Below are positions 7,534 through 15,031 of a stretch of 64,000 bases of DNA, piece after piece (position 1 is the stretch's first letter; each line of letters opens with the position of its first letter). The position numbers were made by a program, and so were the translations under genes. This DNA comes from Actinomadura meyerae (GTDB lineage Bacteria; Actinomycetota; Actinomycetes; Streptosporangiales; Streptosporangiaceae): assembly GCF_900188445.1 (NCBI RefSeq), contig NZ_FZOR01000006.1, positions 62,001 through 126,000 on the forward strand, written 5' to 3'. The notes under the pieces were generated by a model. The model was not told the DNA's origin, ran no database searches, and worked only from the letters and a program-made list of their open reading frames with translations.

Positions 7534-7974
7534 TCAGCCGCCTTCGCGCTCCAGGGGGCCCCAGTCGGTGTTCGCGTCGCGTTTCAGGAGGCGCTCGGCC
7601 TCGTCGAGGACGCGCCGGTCGATCAGCGCGACGGCGGCGGGACGGGCCACGACCGGCTCGTTGTCGGGGCCGCGGCCCGCCTCCTCGCCCTCCAGCACCC
7701 ACGGCCGCGCGCCGCGGGCGCGGGCGCGCTCCAGGTGGGAGTAGTCGTGCAGCCGCCGCGCGACCCACAGGATCGTGGACCGGTCGCCCCACCACTCCTC
7801 GACGGCGAGCGGGTTGGCGGACAGGCCCGGCAGCTCCGCGCCGGTCAGGCCGTCCGCGCTGTGCGGGCGGGACTCGTCGGCCTCCGGGTCCGCCGACCAG
7901 CGCACGTACAGGGACGGACGGTCCTCCAGCAGCGCCGCGAGCTGCTCCAGCGTCGTGATCACGTCCAGCGCCAT
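7534..7974 (-). CDS. DUF6098-family protein
   Basis: A 146-residue soluble protein of a family common in actinobacteria and of unknown function. Family features I recognise are LYVRWSADPEADE, the LPGLSANPL block, EEWWGDRSTILWVARRLHDYSHL and GRGPDNEPVV. The ATG at 7974 begins directly at the conserved start (MALDVITTLEQLAALL); an upstream in-frame extension looks non-coding. It lies 49 bases after the LOG-family gene on the same strand and may share its transcript. The family name is from memory. Confidence 0.75.
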   Translation of the reverse strand: MALDVITTLEQLAALLEDRPSLYVRWSADPEADESRPHSADGLTGAELPGLSANPLAVEEWWGDRSTILWVARRLHDYSHLERARARGARPWVLEGEEAGRGPDNEPVVARPAAVALIDRRVLDEAERLLKRDANTDWGPLEREGG

Positions 7975-8023
7975 GAGGGCGCCCTTCCCCGTACGCGCGG
8001 CTCGACTCTCCCTTTCGCCGGGG

Positions 8024-8824
8024 TCACTCGGCGGCGGTCGGCCCCGCCTCGGCCTGCGCACGGGCCTCGATGAGCTCCTGCTCGGCGCGGGTGTGGCCCT
8101 CGACGATGATCTGGACGACCTCCTCCGGGTCGTCGGTGAGGTGGATCAGGTCGATGTCCTGCGGGGAGATCTTGCCGCTGGGCAGCATCGCCTGCTTCAC
8201 CCAGTCGAGGAGGCCGCCCCAGAACTGGGTCCCGACCAGCACGATCGGGAAGCGGGTGATCTTCTTGGTCTGGACGAGGGTGATCGCCTCGAACAGCTCG
8301 TCCAGGGTGCCGAAGCCGCCCGGCAGCACCACGAACGCCTGCGAGTACTTCACGAACATCGTCTTGCGGACGAAGAAGTAGCGGAACTCCAGGCCGATGT
8401 CGAGGTGGTCGTTGAGCCGCTGCTCGAACGGCAGCTCGATGCCGAGCCCGACGGACAGGCCGCCGCGCTCGTCGCAGCCCTTGTTCGCGGCCTCCATGAT
8501 CCCGGGGCCGCCGCCGGTGATGACGGCGTAGCCCGCCTCGTGCAGCCGGCCGCCGATGTCGGCGGCGAGCTCGTACTCCGGCGAGTCCGGCTTGGTGCGG
8601 GCGCTGCCGAACACGCTGACCGCCTTCGGCAGCTCGGCGAGCAGCCCGAAGCCCTCGACGAACTCCGCCTGGATGCGCAGCACGCGCCACGGGTCGGCGT
8701 GCACCCAGTCGGCGGGGCCGCGGCTGTCGAGCAGCCGCTGGTCGGTGGTCGTCTTCGGGACCGCCCGCCCGCGCAGCATGGCCGGCCCCTGGCGTCGCGA
8801 GGGGGAATTCGCATTGAGAGTCAT
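8024..8824 (-). CDS. LOG-family (TIGR00730) Rossmann-fold protein
   Basis: A member of the LOG/lysine-decarboxylase-like family, whose characterised members hydrolyse nucleoside 5'-monophosphates such as cytokinin ribosides at the phosphoribosyl bond. Both signature motifs are present in the 266-residue protein: GGGPGIMEAANKG at residues 104-116 and PGGFGTLDE at 168-176. The ATG at 8824 overlaps the TGA of dapE as ATGA, which fixes the start and shows co-translation with dapE. In actinobacteria a LOG gene is frequently found next to dapE, although no metabolic link is established. Confidence 0.92.
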   Translation of the reverse strand: MTLNANSPSRRQGPAMLRGRAVPKTTTDQRLLDSRGPADWVHADPWRVLRIQAEFVEGFGLLAELPKAVSVFGSARTKPDSPEYELAADIGGRLHEAGYAVITGGGPGIMEAANKGCDERGGLSVGLGIELPFEQRLNDHLDIGLEFRYFFVRKTMFVKYSQAFVVLPGGFGTLDELFEAITLVQTKKITRFPIVLVGTQFWGGLLDWVKQAMLPSGKISPQDIDLIHLTDDPEEVVQIIVEGHTRAEQELIEARAQAEAGPTAAE

Positions 8825-9897
8825 GGAGCCACGTTAGTGCGACCGGCCAGCCACGTGCGCATACGTTGCTCACACTCGGCGATGAGAGGCAACTCGACGT
8901 ACTCGTCCCTGGTGTGGGCGAGGGTGGGTTCGCCGGGCCCGTAGTTGACGGCCGGGACGCCGAGCTCGGCGAACCGGGCGACGTCCGTCCAGCCGAGCTT
9001 CGCGCGGACCTCGGCGCCGCTGGCCTCGACGAACGCGGCGGCGGCCGGGTGCGTCAGCCCGGGGCGGGCGGCGGACGCGGCGTCGGTGACCGTCACCTCG
9101 AAGCCCGCGAAGAGCTCCCGCAGGTACGCCTCCGCCTCGGCCACCGACTTGTCGGGGGCGAACCGGTAGTTCACCGTGACGACGCACTCGTCCGGGATGA
9201 CGTTGCCGGCGACGCCGCCGGAGATGAACACGGCGTTCAGGCCCTCGCGGTATTCGAGGCCGTCCACAACCGGACGCGGCGGTTCGTAGGCGCGCAGCAC
9301 GTCGAGGATCCGCCCGGCCGAGTGGATGGCGTTCGACCCCATCCAGGCGCGCGCGCTGTGCGCCCGCTCCCCCCGCGCCGTGACCTCGACCCGCATGGTC
9401 CCCTGGCAGCCGCCCTCGATCTGGCCGCCCGTCGGCTCCATCAGCACCGCGAAGTCGCCCGCGAGCAGTTCGGGACGCTCCGCCGCCAGCTTGCGCAGCC
9501 CGTTGCGCTCGGCCTCGATCTCCTCGCACTCGTAGAAGACGTAGCTGACGTCGCGGTTCGGCTCGGGGACGGTCGCGGCGAGCCGCAGCGCGACCGCGAC
9601 GCCGCTCTTCATGTCCGTGGTGCCGCACCCGTAGAGCCGGTCGCCGTCCACCCGCGACGGGAGGTTGCCGTTCAGCGGGACGGTGTCGAGGTGCCCGGCC
9701 AGCACGACCCGCTCGCCGCGTCCCAGCTCGGTACGTGCGACGACGTTGTTCCCCGACCGCTCCACCGCCAGGTGCGGGAGCGCCCGCAGCGCCTCCTCGA
9801 CGGCGTCGGCGAGCGGCCCCTCACCACCGCTCACCGATTCGATGTCGACGAGCGCCGCCGTCAGTTCCGCCACGTCCGAGAAGAGATCCAGCCCCAT
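8821..9897 (-). CDS. dapE: Succinyl-diaminopimelate desuccinylase
   Basis: Hydrolyses N-succinyl-LL-diaminopimelate to succinate and LL-diaminopimelate in the succinylase route to lysine and peptidoglycan. It is an M20-family di-zinc hydrolase of 358 residues. Zinc-site motifs are AGHLDTVP (His69, Asp71), GTTDMKSG (Asp96) and YECEEIEAE (catalytic/metal Glu125-126). The dimerisation domain begins near GCQGTMRV. The ATG at 9897 is preferred over an in-frame TTG two codons earlier. The gene overlaps the LOG gene by four bases and is divergent from the phosphopantetheinyl transferase gene, with only 23 bases between their start codons. Both promoters must overlap. Confidence 0.95.
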   Translation of the reverse strand: MGLDLFSDVAELTAALVDIESVSGGEGPLADAVEEALRALPHLAVERSGNNVVARTELGRGERVVLAGHLDTVPLNGNLPSRVDGDRLYGCGTTDMKSGVAVALRLAATVPEPNRDVSYVFYECEEIEAERNGLRKLAAERPELLAGDFAVLMEPTGGQIEGGCQGTMRVEVTARGERAHSARAWMGSNAIHSAGRILDVLRAYEPPRPVVDGLEYREGLNAVFISGGVAGNVIPDECVVTVNYRFAPDKSVAEAEAYLRELFAGFEVTVTDAASAARPGLTHPAAAAFVEASGAEVRAKLGWTDVARFAELGVPAVNYGPGEPTLAHTRDEYVELPLIAECEQRMRTWLAGRTNVAP

Positions 9898-9907
9898 GCC
9901 CAAGTCC

Positions 9908-9920
9908 TATCATCACGTTC
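9908..9920 (+). promoter_or_regulatory. Leaderless promoter -10 for the phosphopantetheinyl transferase gene
   Basis: TATCAT at 9908-9913 lies seven bases before a GTG at 9921. That places transcription start on or next to the start codon, consistent with a leaderless mRNA. The 23-base gap to the divergent dapE start leaves no room for Shine-Dalgarno sequences on either side. Confidence 0.6.
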
Positions 9921-10601
9921 GTGGAGATGCTGGAGTGCGCCGTCCGCTGGGCGGCCCCGGTCGACGAGCCCCCCATGCGCGCCCTGCTCGACGACCGCGA
10001 ACGCGACCGCTACGACCGCTTCCTGCGCGCCGAGGACAAGGCCCGTTTCGTCACCGGCCGCTTCCTCGCCCGCACGGCCCTCGCCGAGGCGACCGGTCTG
10101 GCCCCCGAGACCATCCGCTTCACCACCGACTGCCCGCACTGCGGCGGCACGCACGGCAAGCCCCGCCTGCCCGGCAGCGACCTCGACTTCTCCCTGTCCC
10201 ATTCCGGTGACCGCGTCGTGCTCGTCCTCACCGAAGGCGCCGAGGTGGGCGTGGATGTCGAACGGGAGAGCGACCGCGACATCGACCGCCTCGCCGAGAT
10301 GGTCCTCGCCGCCCCCGAGCGCGCGGTGCTGGCGGCGATGGCCGACCGCAGGCGCGGCTTCCACGCCTACTGGAGCCGCAAGGAGGCCCTGCTGAAGGCG
10401 ACGGGCCACGGCCTCGCCGCCCCCATGACCGACATCCACGTCTCCGGCCCCGACGACCCGCCGGAGGTGCTGGCCTGGGAGGGCGACGCGGCGGTCTCCC
10501 CCGTCCGCCTCGCCGACCTGGACCCGGGCCCCGGCTACGCCGCCTCCGCCGCCGTCCTCACCGACCGCCCCCTCAAGATCATCGAGACCCCGCCCGGCTG
10601 A
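9921..10601 (+). CDS. 4'-phosphopantetheinyl transferase, Sfp/Gsp type
   Basis: Transfers the 4'-phosphopantetheine arm of coenzyme A to a serine of carrier proteins, activating polyketide, non-ribosomal peptide or fatty-acid synthases. The 226-residue length and two-lobed pattern fit the Sfp class. Hallmarks are LDFSLSHSGD, the Mg2+-binding VGVDVE motif and WSRKEALLKATG. The start is either GTG 9921 or ATG 9927; GTG fits the leaderless -10 box at 9908. No carrier-protein synthase lies in the window, so it probably serves pathways elsewhere. It ends three bases before the convergent YwqG-like gene. Confidence 0.9.
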   Translation: MEMLECAVRWAAPVDEPPMRALLDDRERDRYDRFLRAEDKARFVTGRFLARTALAEATGLAPETIRFTTDCPHCGGTHGKPRLPGSDLDFSLSHSGDRVVLVLTEGAEVGVDVERESDRDIDRLAEMVLAAPERAVLAAMADRRRGFHAYWSRKEALLKATGHGLAAPMTDIHVSGPDDPPEVLAWEGDAAVSPVRLADLDPGPGYAASAAVLTDRPLKIIETPPG

Positions 10602-10604
10602 CGC

Positions 10605-11576
10605 CTACCGCACGGACACCCCGAACCCGTGGTCGGGCGCCACCGGGCACCGGAGGATCTGCAACGCGCCGCCGCCGCCGATCGATACGCGGGTCGGGTC
10701 GGCGCGGGGCGGGAACCCGCCGCCGGTATCGGCGTCCTCGGCGGGGCGCCAGTACCCGGTCTCGTCCCACTCGGCGGACGCGGCCGTCAGCAGCGGTTCC
10801 AGGTCGGCGCCGCAGTCGCAGGCCGTCGGCTCGGGGCTCGAGTCCCCCCGCGAGGCGTGCCCGCCCGCCTTCCAGCCGGCGGCGACCGCCAGAGCCGAGT
10901 ACCGGTGGCCGCTCGCTTCCTCCCACTCCCTGATCCCCTCCCGCAGCCCGGCGGGCAGGGTCCGGGCGTCGGGATACTCGACGACCCTTTCCGGATGCAG
11001 AACGCACGGTTCGGGCAGGTACCCGTACTCCATGATCTCGGGCTCGGGCCGCTCGGCGAGGACGTCGGCGACGTCGGACGCCCGGCGCCAGCGCAGCACG
11101 GGCTGAGGCGCGTCCAGGGAGTCGTGGTCGCGCGGGCACCACAGGACCTGCAGGACGTCGGCCTGATCGGGCGCCGCCAGGTCGGGGACGTCCTTCGCGT
11201 AGAGCTGGGCCACGGCGAGCATCGTCGCCGGCGTGTCCGGATCGGCCTTCTCGTCCAGCCGTTCGAGGCGGTCGAGTTCGGCCTGCTCCTCGTCCGTGAA
11301 CCCCCTGCCCGCCGGCGTCCGGCCCCACAGCGCCGCAAGAACGCGCCTGCGCCGCCGCTCGCCGTCCACGAGCATGGGTTCGACCGGGTCGTGCTCCTCC
11401 TCGCAGACGGGCCACGGCTCGTCCGCCGGCCACAGCAGCGGCCCGCCCACCGAACTGTCGCGGACGCCGGGTGAGCCGGGGCGGGGGTGCAGCCGGGTGG
11501 CGGTGCGGGCGAGCGGCGCGAGCTCGGGGAACACGGCCGCGATGTCCACGGGGCGCGGCGGCGTGGTGCGTGTCAT
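10605..11576 (-). CDS. YwqG-like (DUF1963-like) protein
   Basis: A 323-residue soluble protein of unknown function. The pattern SSVGGPLLWPADEPWPVC near residue 40 and the C-terminal ALQILRCPVAPDH match the way YwqG/DUF1963 proteins begin and carry a repeated LQI motif. Two Cys pairs (CDCGADLE and CPRD) might bind metal. The ATG at 11576 lies right before the conserved region. It is 48 bases downstream of dapD on the same strand. Homology is moderately sure; a role is not known. Confidence 0.6.
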   Translation of the reverse strand: MTRTTPPRPVDIAAVFPELAPLARTATRLHPRPGSPGVRDSSVGGPLLWPADEPWPVCEEEHDPVEPMLVDGERRRRRVLAALWGRTPAGRGFTDEEQAELDRLERLDEKADPDTPATMLAVAQLYAKDVPDLAAPDQADVLQVLWCPRDHDSLDAPQPVLRWRRASDVADVLAERPEPEIMEYGYLPEPCVLHPERVVEYPDARTLPAGLREGIREWEEASGHRYSALAVAAGWKAGGHASRGDSSPEPTACDCGADLEPLLTAASAEWDETGYWRPAEDADTGGGFPPRADPTRVSIGGGGALQILRCPVAPDHGFGVSVR

Positions 11577-11624
11577 GGCGCGCGAACGTAGCGCGCCCCA
11601 CCGACAGCGGGGCGCGCCCTCGGC

Positions 11625-12461
11625 TCAGGTGTTGATGCCGTGGTCGCGGAGGATGTCGTTGAGGGACGCCTTGTCGTGGCGCTGCCCCTCCTCCAGCCGC
11701 TTGAGGATCAGCACGGCGGGGAGGCCGAAGGTGCCGCCCTTGAACTCCTTGTAGCGGGTGCCGCCCACGGCGACGCACCAGTCCGGGATGCGGCCGCGGC
11801 TGATCTCCTCGCCGGTCTCGACGTCGATCACCGGCATGGACGCCGACAGGTTCGTGCCGGAGCCGACCACGGCGCCCTTCCCGACCCGCGCGCCCTCGAC
11901 GATCATCGAACGGCTGCCGATCATCGCCTCGTCCTCGATGATCACGGGCTTGGCGTTCGGGGGCTCCAGCACACCGCCGATACCGACACCGCCGGACAGG
12001 TGGACGTTCTTCCCGATCTGCGCGCAGGACCCCACGGTGGCCCAGGTGTCGACCATGGTGCCGGAGTCGACGTAGGCGCCGATGTTGGTGAACGACGGCA
12101 TCAGCACGACGCCGGGCGCGAGGTGGGCGCCCCAGCGGGCGATGGCGCCGGGGACGACGCGGACGCCGTCCAGGCGGCTCTTCAGCGGGATGCGGTCGTG
12201 GTAGCGGAAGTCGCCCACCTGGGCCCGCGCCATGCCGAGCACCTTGAAGCTCAGCAGGATCGCCCGCTTGGCCCGCTCGTCGACGACCACCTCGTCGGTC
12301 GCGGGGTCGATGCGGGCGACGCGGGCCTCGCCCGTGTCGATCTGGTCGACGGCGGCCACGATGGCGGCGCGCGCGTCGGCGTCGTCCGGGGTGAGCTCGG
12401 CGCGCCGCTCCCACAGCTCGTCGATGCCGCCGGAGATCGGGCTGGTGAACGTTTCGGTCAT
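11625..12461 (-). CDS. dapD: Tetrahydrodipicolinate N-succinyltransferase
   Basis: Succinylates 2,3,4,5-tetrahydropyridine-2,6-dicarboxylate with succinyl-CoA, committing it to the succinylase branch of lysine/diaminopimelate synthesis. The 278-residue length and motifs fit the trimeric left-handed beta-helix class: hexapeptide runs at about residues 105-200 (IGAYVDSGTMVDTWATVG, then SGGVGIGGVLEP and MIGSRSMIVEGARVG). The N-terminal helical domain carries FKVLGMARAQVGDFRYHD. It is divergent from the lysozyme-like gene. It is separated from dapE, so the pathway genes are scattered. Confidence 0.95.
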   Translation of the reverse strand: MTETFTSPISGGIDELWERRAELTPDDADARAAIVAAVDQIDTGEARVARIDPATDEVVVDERAKRAILLSFKVLGMARAQVGDFRYHDRIPLKSRLDGVRVVPGAIARWGAHLAPGVVLMPSFTNIGAYVDSGTMVDTWATVGSCAQIGKNVHLSGGVGIGGVLEPPNAKPVIIEDEAMIGSRSMIVEGARVGKGAVVGSGTNLSASMPVIDVETGEEISRGRIPDWCVAVGGTRYKEFKGGTFGLPAVLILKRLEEGQRHDKASLNDILRDHGINT

Positions 12462-12493
12462 GCCTCATGAGCTTACTGGGACCCGACTCCCGG

Positions 12494-12505
12494 TACCTTC
12501 TTCGC
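12494..12505 (+). promoter_or_regulatory. Leaderless promoter -10 for the lysozyme-like gene
   Basis: TACCTT at 12494-12499 is followed by six bases and a GTG at 12506. The fit to TANNNT with this spacing argues for the GTG as the true start of the downstream gene rather than the in-frame ATG at 12467. No convincing -35 box was seen. Confidence 0.5.
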
Positions 12506-13423
12506 GTGGCTGTTTGGGCGAGGTTGAAGGAGCGTCCCGAGGAGGGCGCGGACGGTGGCGGGGGCCGCCGCGGCCTGCGCTGGGCCGTCGGTCTGGCCGT
12601 CGCCGTCATGGTGCTGGCCGTCGGCGGGTTCGTGCTGTTCGACCGCGCCCGCCCGTACCTGCACGGGACGGGCTGCGAGGTGCGGACGACCCAGGGCACG
12701 ATGCCGCTCGACCTGGAGCAGGCCGCCAACGCCGCGACGATCTCGGCGGTGGCGTTCCGCAAGCGGCTGCCCGAACGCGCCGTGGTGATCGCGTACGCGA
12801 CGGCGATCCAGGAGTCGCACATCCGGAACCTGCCGGGCGGCGACCGCGACTCGGTGGGCATGTTCCAGCAGCGCCCGTCGCAGGGCTGGGGCACCCCGGA
12901 CAAGCTCCGCGACCCCGTCCAGTCCACGAGCAAGTTCTTCGACGCGCTGGTGAAGGTGAAGGACTACCTCGACCGCGACCTGCACGACGCCGCCCAGCGG
13001 GTGCAGCGCAGCGCGGACGGCACCGCCTACGCCCAGCACGAGCCGGACGGCAAGCTGCTCGCGGCGGCGTTCACCGGCCGCGAGCCCGCCACGGCGCGCT
13101 GCTGGTTCCCGCCCGACAAGAAGACCGAGTCCCGGCGCCCGGCGGCGATCCGGGAGATGCGCCGCGCCTTCGGCAGCCGCCTCAAGGTCGCCGGCCCGAG
13201 CCCGCTGACGCAGGGCGCGCCGTCCGACCCGGCCAAGTGGAACTCGGTGAAGGCATCGACCCCGCGGGAGGGCTGGGCCGTCGCGAGCTGGGCCGTCGCC
13301 CACGCGCAGGCGTACGGCCTCACCGAGGTCCGCTACGCGGGCAAGCACTGGAAGTCCGACGCCGGCCACGACGGCTGGACGGAAGACGAGGACGCCCCGA
13401 AGGACGCCGTCATCGTCCAGTGA
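12506..13423 (+). CDS. Membrane-anchored lysozyme-like-fold protein
   Basis: A 305-residue protein with a basic, Gly-rich N-terminus, one transmembrane helix at about residues 25-47 (WAVGLAVAVMVLAVGGFVLF) and a long extracytoplasmic domain. The block AIQESHIRNL, GDRDSVGMFQQRPSQGWGT and LRDPVQSTSKFFDAL belongs to a common actinobacterial family resembling lysozyme/transglycosylase folds, with the Glu of IQES in the position of the catalytic acid. Cell-wall turnover is the natural guess. Activity is unproven for the family. GTG 12506 is preferred because of the promoter geometry; ATG 12467 would leave only five bases to the divergent dapD start. Confidence 0.75.
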   Translation: MAVWARLKERPEEGADGGGGRRGLRWAVGLAVAVMVLAVGGFVLFDRARPYLHGTGCEVRTTQGTMPLDLEQAANAATISAVAFRKRLPERAVVIAYATAIQESHIRNLPGGDRDSVGMFQQRPSQGWGTPDKLRDPVQSTSKFFDALVKVKDYLDRDLHDAAQRVQRSADGTAYAQHEPDGKLLAAAFTGREPATARCWFPPDKKTESRRPAAIREMRRAFGSRLKVAGPSPLTQGAPSDPAKWNSVKASTPREGWAVASWAVAHAQAYGLTEVRYAGKHWKSDAGHDGWTEDEDAPKDAVIVQ

Positions 13424-13434
13424 CCACGCGGTGG

Positions 13435-13635
13435 CTAGCTCCGCACCCCGCGCAGACGGCTCATGAGGCCACGCGCCGCCGCAAGGTCAAGGCTGAGAAC
13501 CGGCCCCTCCGGGTCCTTGGAGTCACGGATGAGGACATGCCCCGACACCGTGGCGACCTCGACGCACTCACCACCCACACCATTGCTATGGGTGCTCTTG
13601 CGCCATCGCACAGCCACCTGGTTCGTCTGGGTCAT
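13435..13635 (-). CDS. DUF397 protein
   Basis: A 66-residue DUF397 domain protein: WRKSTHSNGVGGECVEVA, then VLIRDSKDPEGPVLSL. These small proteins accompany XRE-DUF5753 regulators in actinomycetes by the dozen. They are thought to act with them, as in the BldB/WhiJ-type systems of Streptomyces development. Its ATG overlaps the stop of the XRE gene as ATGA, so the two are translationally coupled, giving strong context for a regulator-partner pair. It ends eleven bases from the convergent lysozyme-like gene. Confidence 0.93.
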   Translation of the reverse strand: MTQTNQVAVRWRKSTHSNGVGGECVEVATVSGHVLIRDSKDPEGPVLSLDLAAARGLMSRLRGVRS

Positions 13636-14471
13636 AGGTAAGCCTCCTTGGCCTGGCGCATGAACTCGATGGTTTCAAGCCGACTCAGGGCGTCGCCCAT
13701 CATCCTGTTGAAATATACGCTGGTCATGAAGACCTCGTCCTTGTCGTCGAGCAGTTGGCCGATGGCTCCCGACTCGATGTAGACGAGGTCCGGGTCCTTC
13801 ACGAAGCTCAGCAGAATCAATCCGCCCGACAGCGCCTCTGGCGTGATCCGCTCGAACGGCATGATCAACAGCTGCACGTGGGGCAATCGCGCCATGGAGA
13901 TGAGATGATCGATCTGCTTTCCCATCACCTCCGGCCCGCCCACCGGCCGCCGAAGGACTGACTCGTCCAGTATGAAGGTCGCCATCGCGGGCTTCTCACG
14001 AAAGAGCAGCCCTTGCCTCTCCATACGGCTCGTTACACGCTTGTCCAAAGTCCCCGCTGGCTCACTTGGGTCCATGATCGCCCGAGCGTAATCCTCTATC
14101 TGGAGCAAGCCCGGCAGGATTTGAGCTGCAAAGCACCGGATGCCGATGGCCTTCGGCTCGAACTGAAGGTACGCCTCGAAGCCCGGGCGTAGGACGCGGT
14201 GGCGGCCTGCGCGGCGGATGGTCTTGTACAGGCGCAGGAAGTGGCCGTCGTTCTGGTCCCAGCCGTCCGTCTTGAAGTGGGTGTCCAGGTCGAGGGCCGT
14301 CTGCTCGGAGACGGTCTTGTCAGCCTTCTCCAGTTGGCAGATCCACTGCGGCGTGCAGCCGAGCGCGGCTGCGAGCTGGTTCTGGGACAGCTTCGCGCGC
14401 TGGCGCATCCGGCGCAGCTCTTCGCCGAAGTGTATGCGCAGGGCATCGAGGTCGTGCTGGTCACTGGCCAT
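13632..14471 (-). CDS. XRE-family regulator with DUF5753 domain
   Basis: A 279-residue regulator. The HTH_31-type XRE domain is at about residues 9-70 (FGEELRRMRQRAKLSQNQLAAALGCTPQWICQLE). The DUF5753 ligand/effector domain covers about 95-275 (FAAQILPGLLQIEDYARAI, ESVLRRPVGG, VQLLIMPF). It is the usual partner of DUF397 proteins, and the coupled DUF397 gene follows. The ATG at 14471 has GGAGG seven bases upstream; in-frame sequence further up is not needed. Codon use is less GC-extreme than in core neighbours, hinting at an accessory origin. Confidence 0.92.
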   Translation of the reverse strand: MASDQHDLDALRIHFGEELRRMRQRAKLSQNQLAAALGCTPQWICQLEKADKTVSEQTALDLDTHFKTDGWDQNDGHFLRLYKTIRRAGRHRVLRPGFEAYLQFEPKAIGIRCFAAQILPGLLQIEDYARAIMDPSEPAGTLDKRVTSRMERQGLLFREKPAMATFILDESVLRRPVGGPEVMGKQIDHLISMARLPHVQLLIMPFERITPEALSGGLILLSFVKDPDLVYIESGAIGQLLDDKDEVFMTSVYFNRMMGDALSRLETIEFMRQAKEAYL

Positions 14472-14950
14472 GGCGGGGGCCTCCGGCACTCGGATGATGG
14501 GGGCGTCAGGGGGACGTCCGGTTGAGAGCACTTCATAGCCGATAGTAATCAACCAACCACACTCTGTCTCGATAATCGCACAGCGGCTGCTTCCTCGAAC
14601 TGACCTGCCCGGACGGAGCCGGCGGCATCATCGATCCGAGGAGGCCCCGCACCAGCGCACCGACACAGGCTGATCGCGGGCCGCGCGGCGCGCGGGTACT
14701 CGAAAGAGCTCCGGGTAGGTCGAGGCCCCGGCTGTCGAGCGCAGGTGATCGTTTTTACTTCTCGGGCAAGCATCGCCGCCATAACCTGAGCATGCAGTTC
14801 CATCGATCCGCGCGGCGATCTCATCCGGGCCTCGCCAGAGCTACACCACAAAGCGATCCGTACTCTCGACTACCAGGACAGATGAGGATGAAATCACCTT
14901 AGCAAAAGCAGGATGCCCGAAATGCGATATATGCAAAAACCGACCGACGA

Positions 14951-14981
14951 CGATCATGAGAGTTCGAATGAATCATGATCG
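14951..14981. promoter_or_regulatory. Perfect inverted repeat upstream of the HNH gene
   Basis: CGATCATGA (14951-14959) and TCATGATCG (14973-14981) are perfectly complementary around a 13-base spacer. It sits 50-80 bases upstream of the HNH start. Read rightwards it is followed by CTTTTCG, so it could act either as an operator or as a weak terminator for upstream readthrough. Confidence 0.5.
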
Positions 14982-15019
14982 CTTTTCGATTCTAGGGAGC
15001 GATGTGGCGTCCTGGCGGA

Positions 15020-15031
15020 TATCATGGATGC
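15020..15031 (+). promoter_or_regulatory. Leaderless promoter -10 for the HNH gene
   Basis: TATCAT at 15020-15025 precedes the ATG at 15032 by six bases. No Shine-Dalgarno sequence is present, matching a leaderless start. The same hexamer and spacing is used at 9908. Confidence 0.6.

Larger units (their letters stand above)
14472..15031. other. 560-base intergenic region, partly AT-rich
   Basis: It separates two divergent genes (XRE-DUF5753 leftwards, HNH rightwards). The right third, about 14880-15010, is conspicuously AT-richer than the window average and holds the dyad at 14951-14981 and the promoter of the HNH gene. The left two thirds contain only open frames without coding-type codon bias or ribosome sites. 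No tRNA or repeat array seen. Confidence 0.6.

Noticed and set aside
10579..12933. A 784-codon minus-strand frame over the YwqG-like gene and dapD
   Set aside because: It is a shadow of two well-supported genes in another frame; its product has low-complexity Arg-rich composition and no ribosome site.
14549..14851. 100-codon minus-strand gene in the XRE-HNH gap
   Set aside because: Its codon positions show no GC3 bias, it has no ribosome site and its translation matches nothing recognisable.
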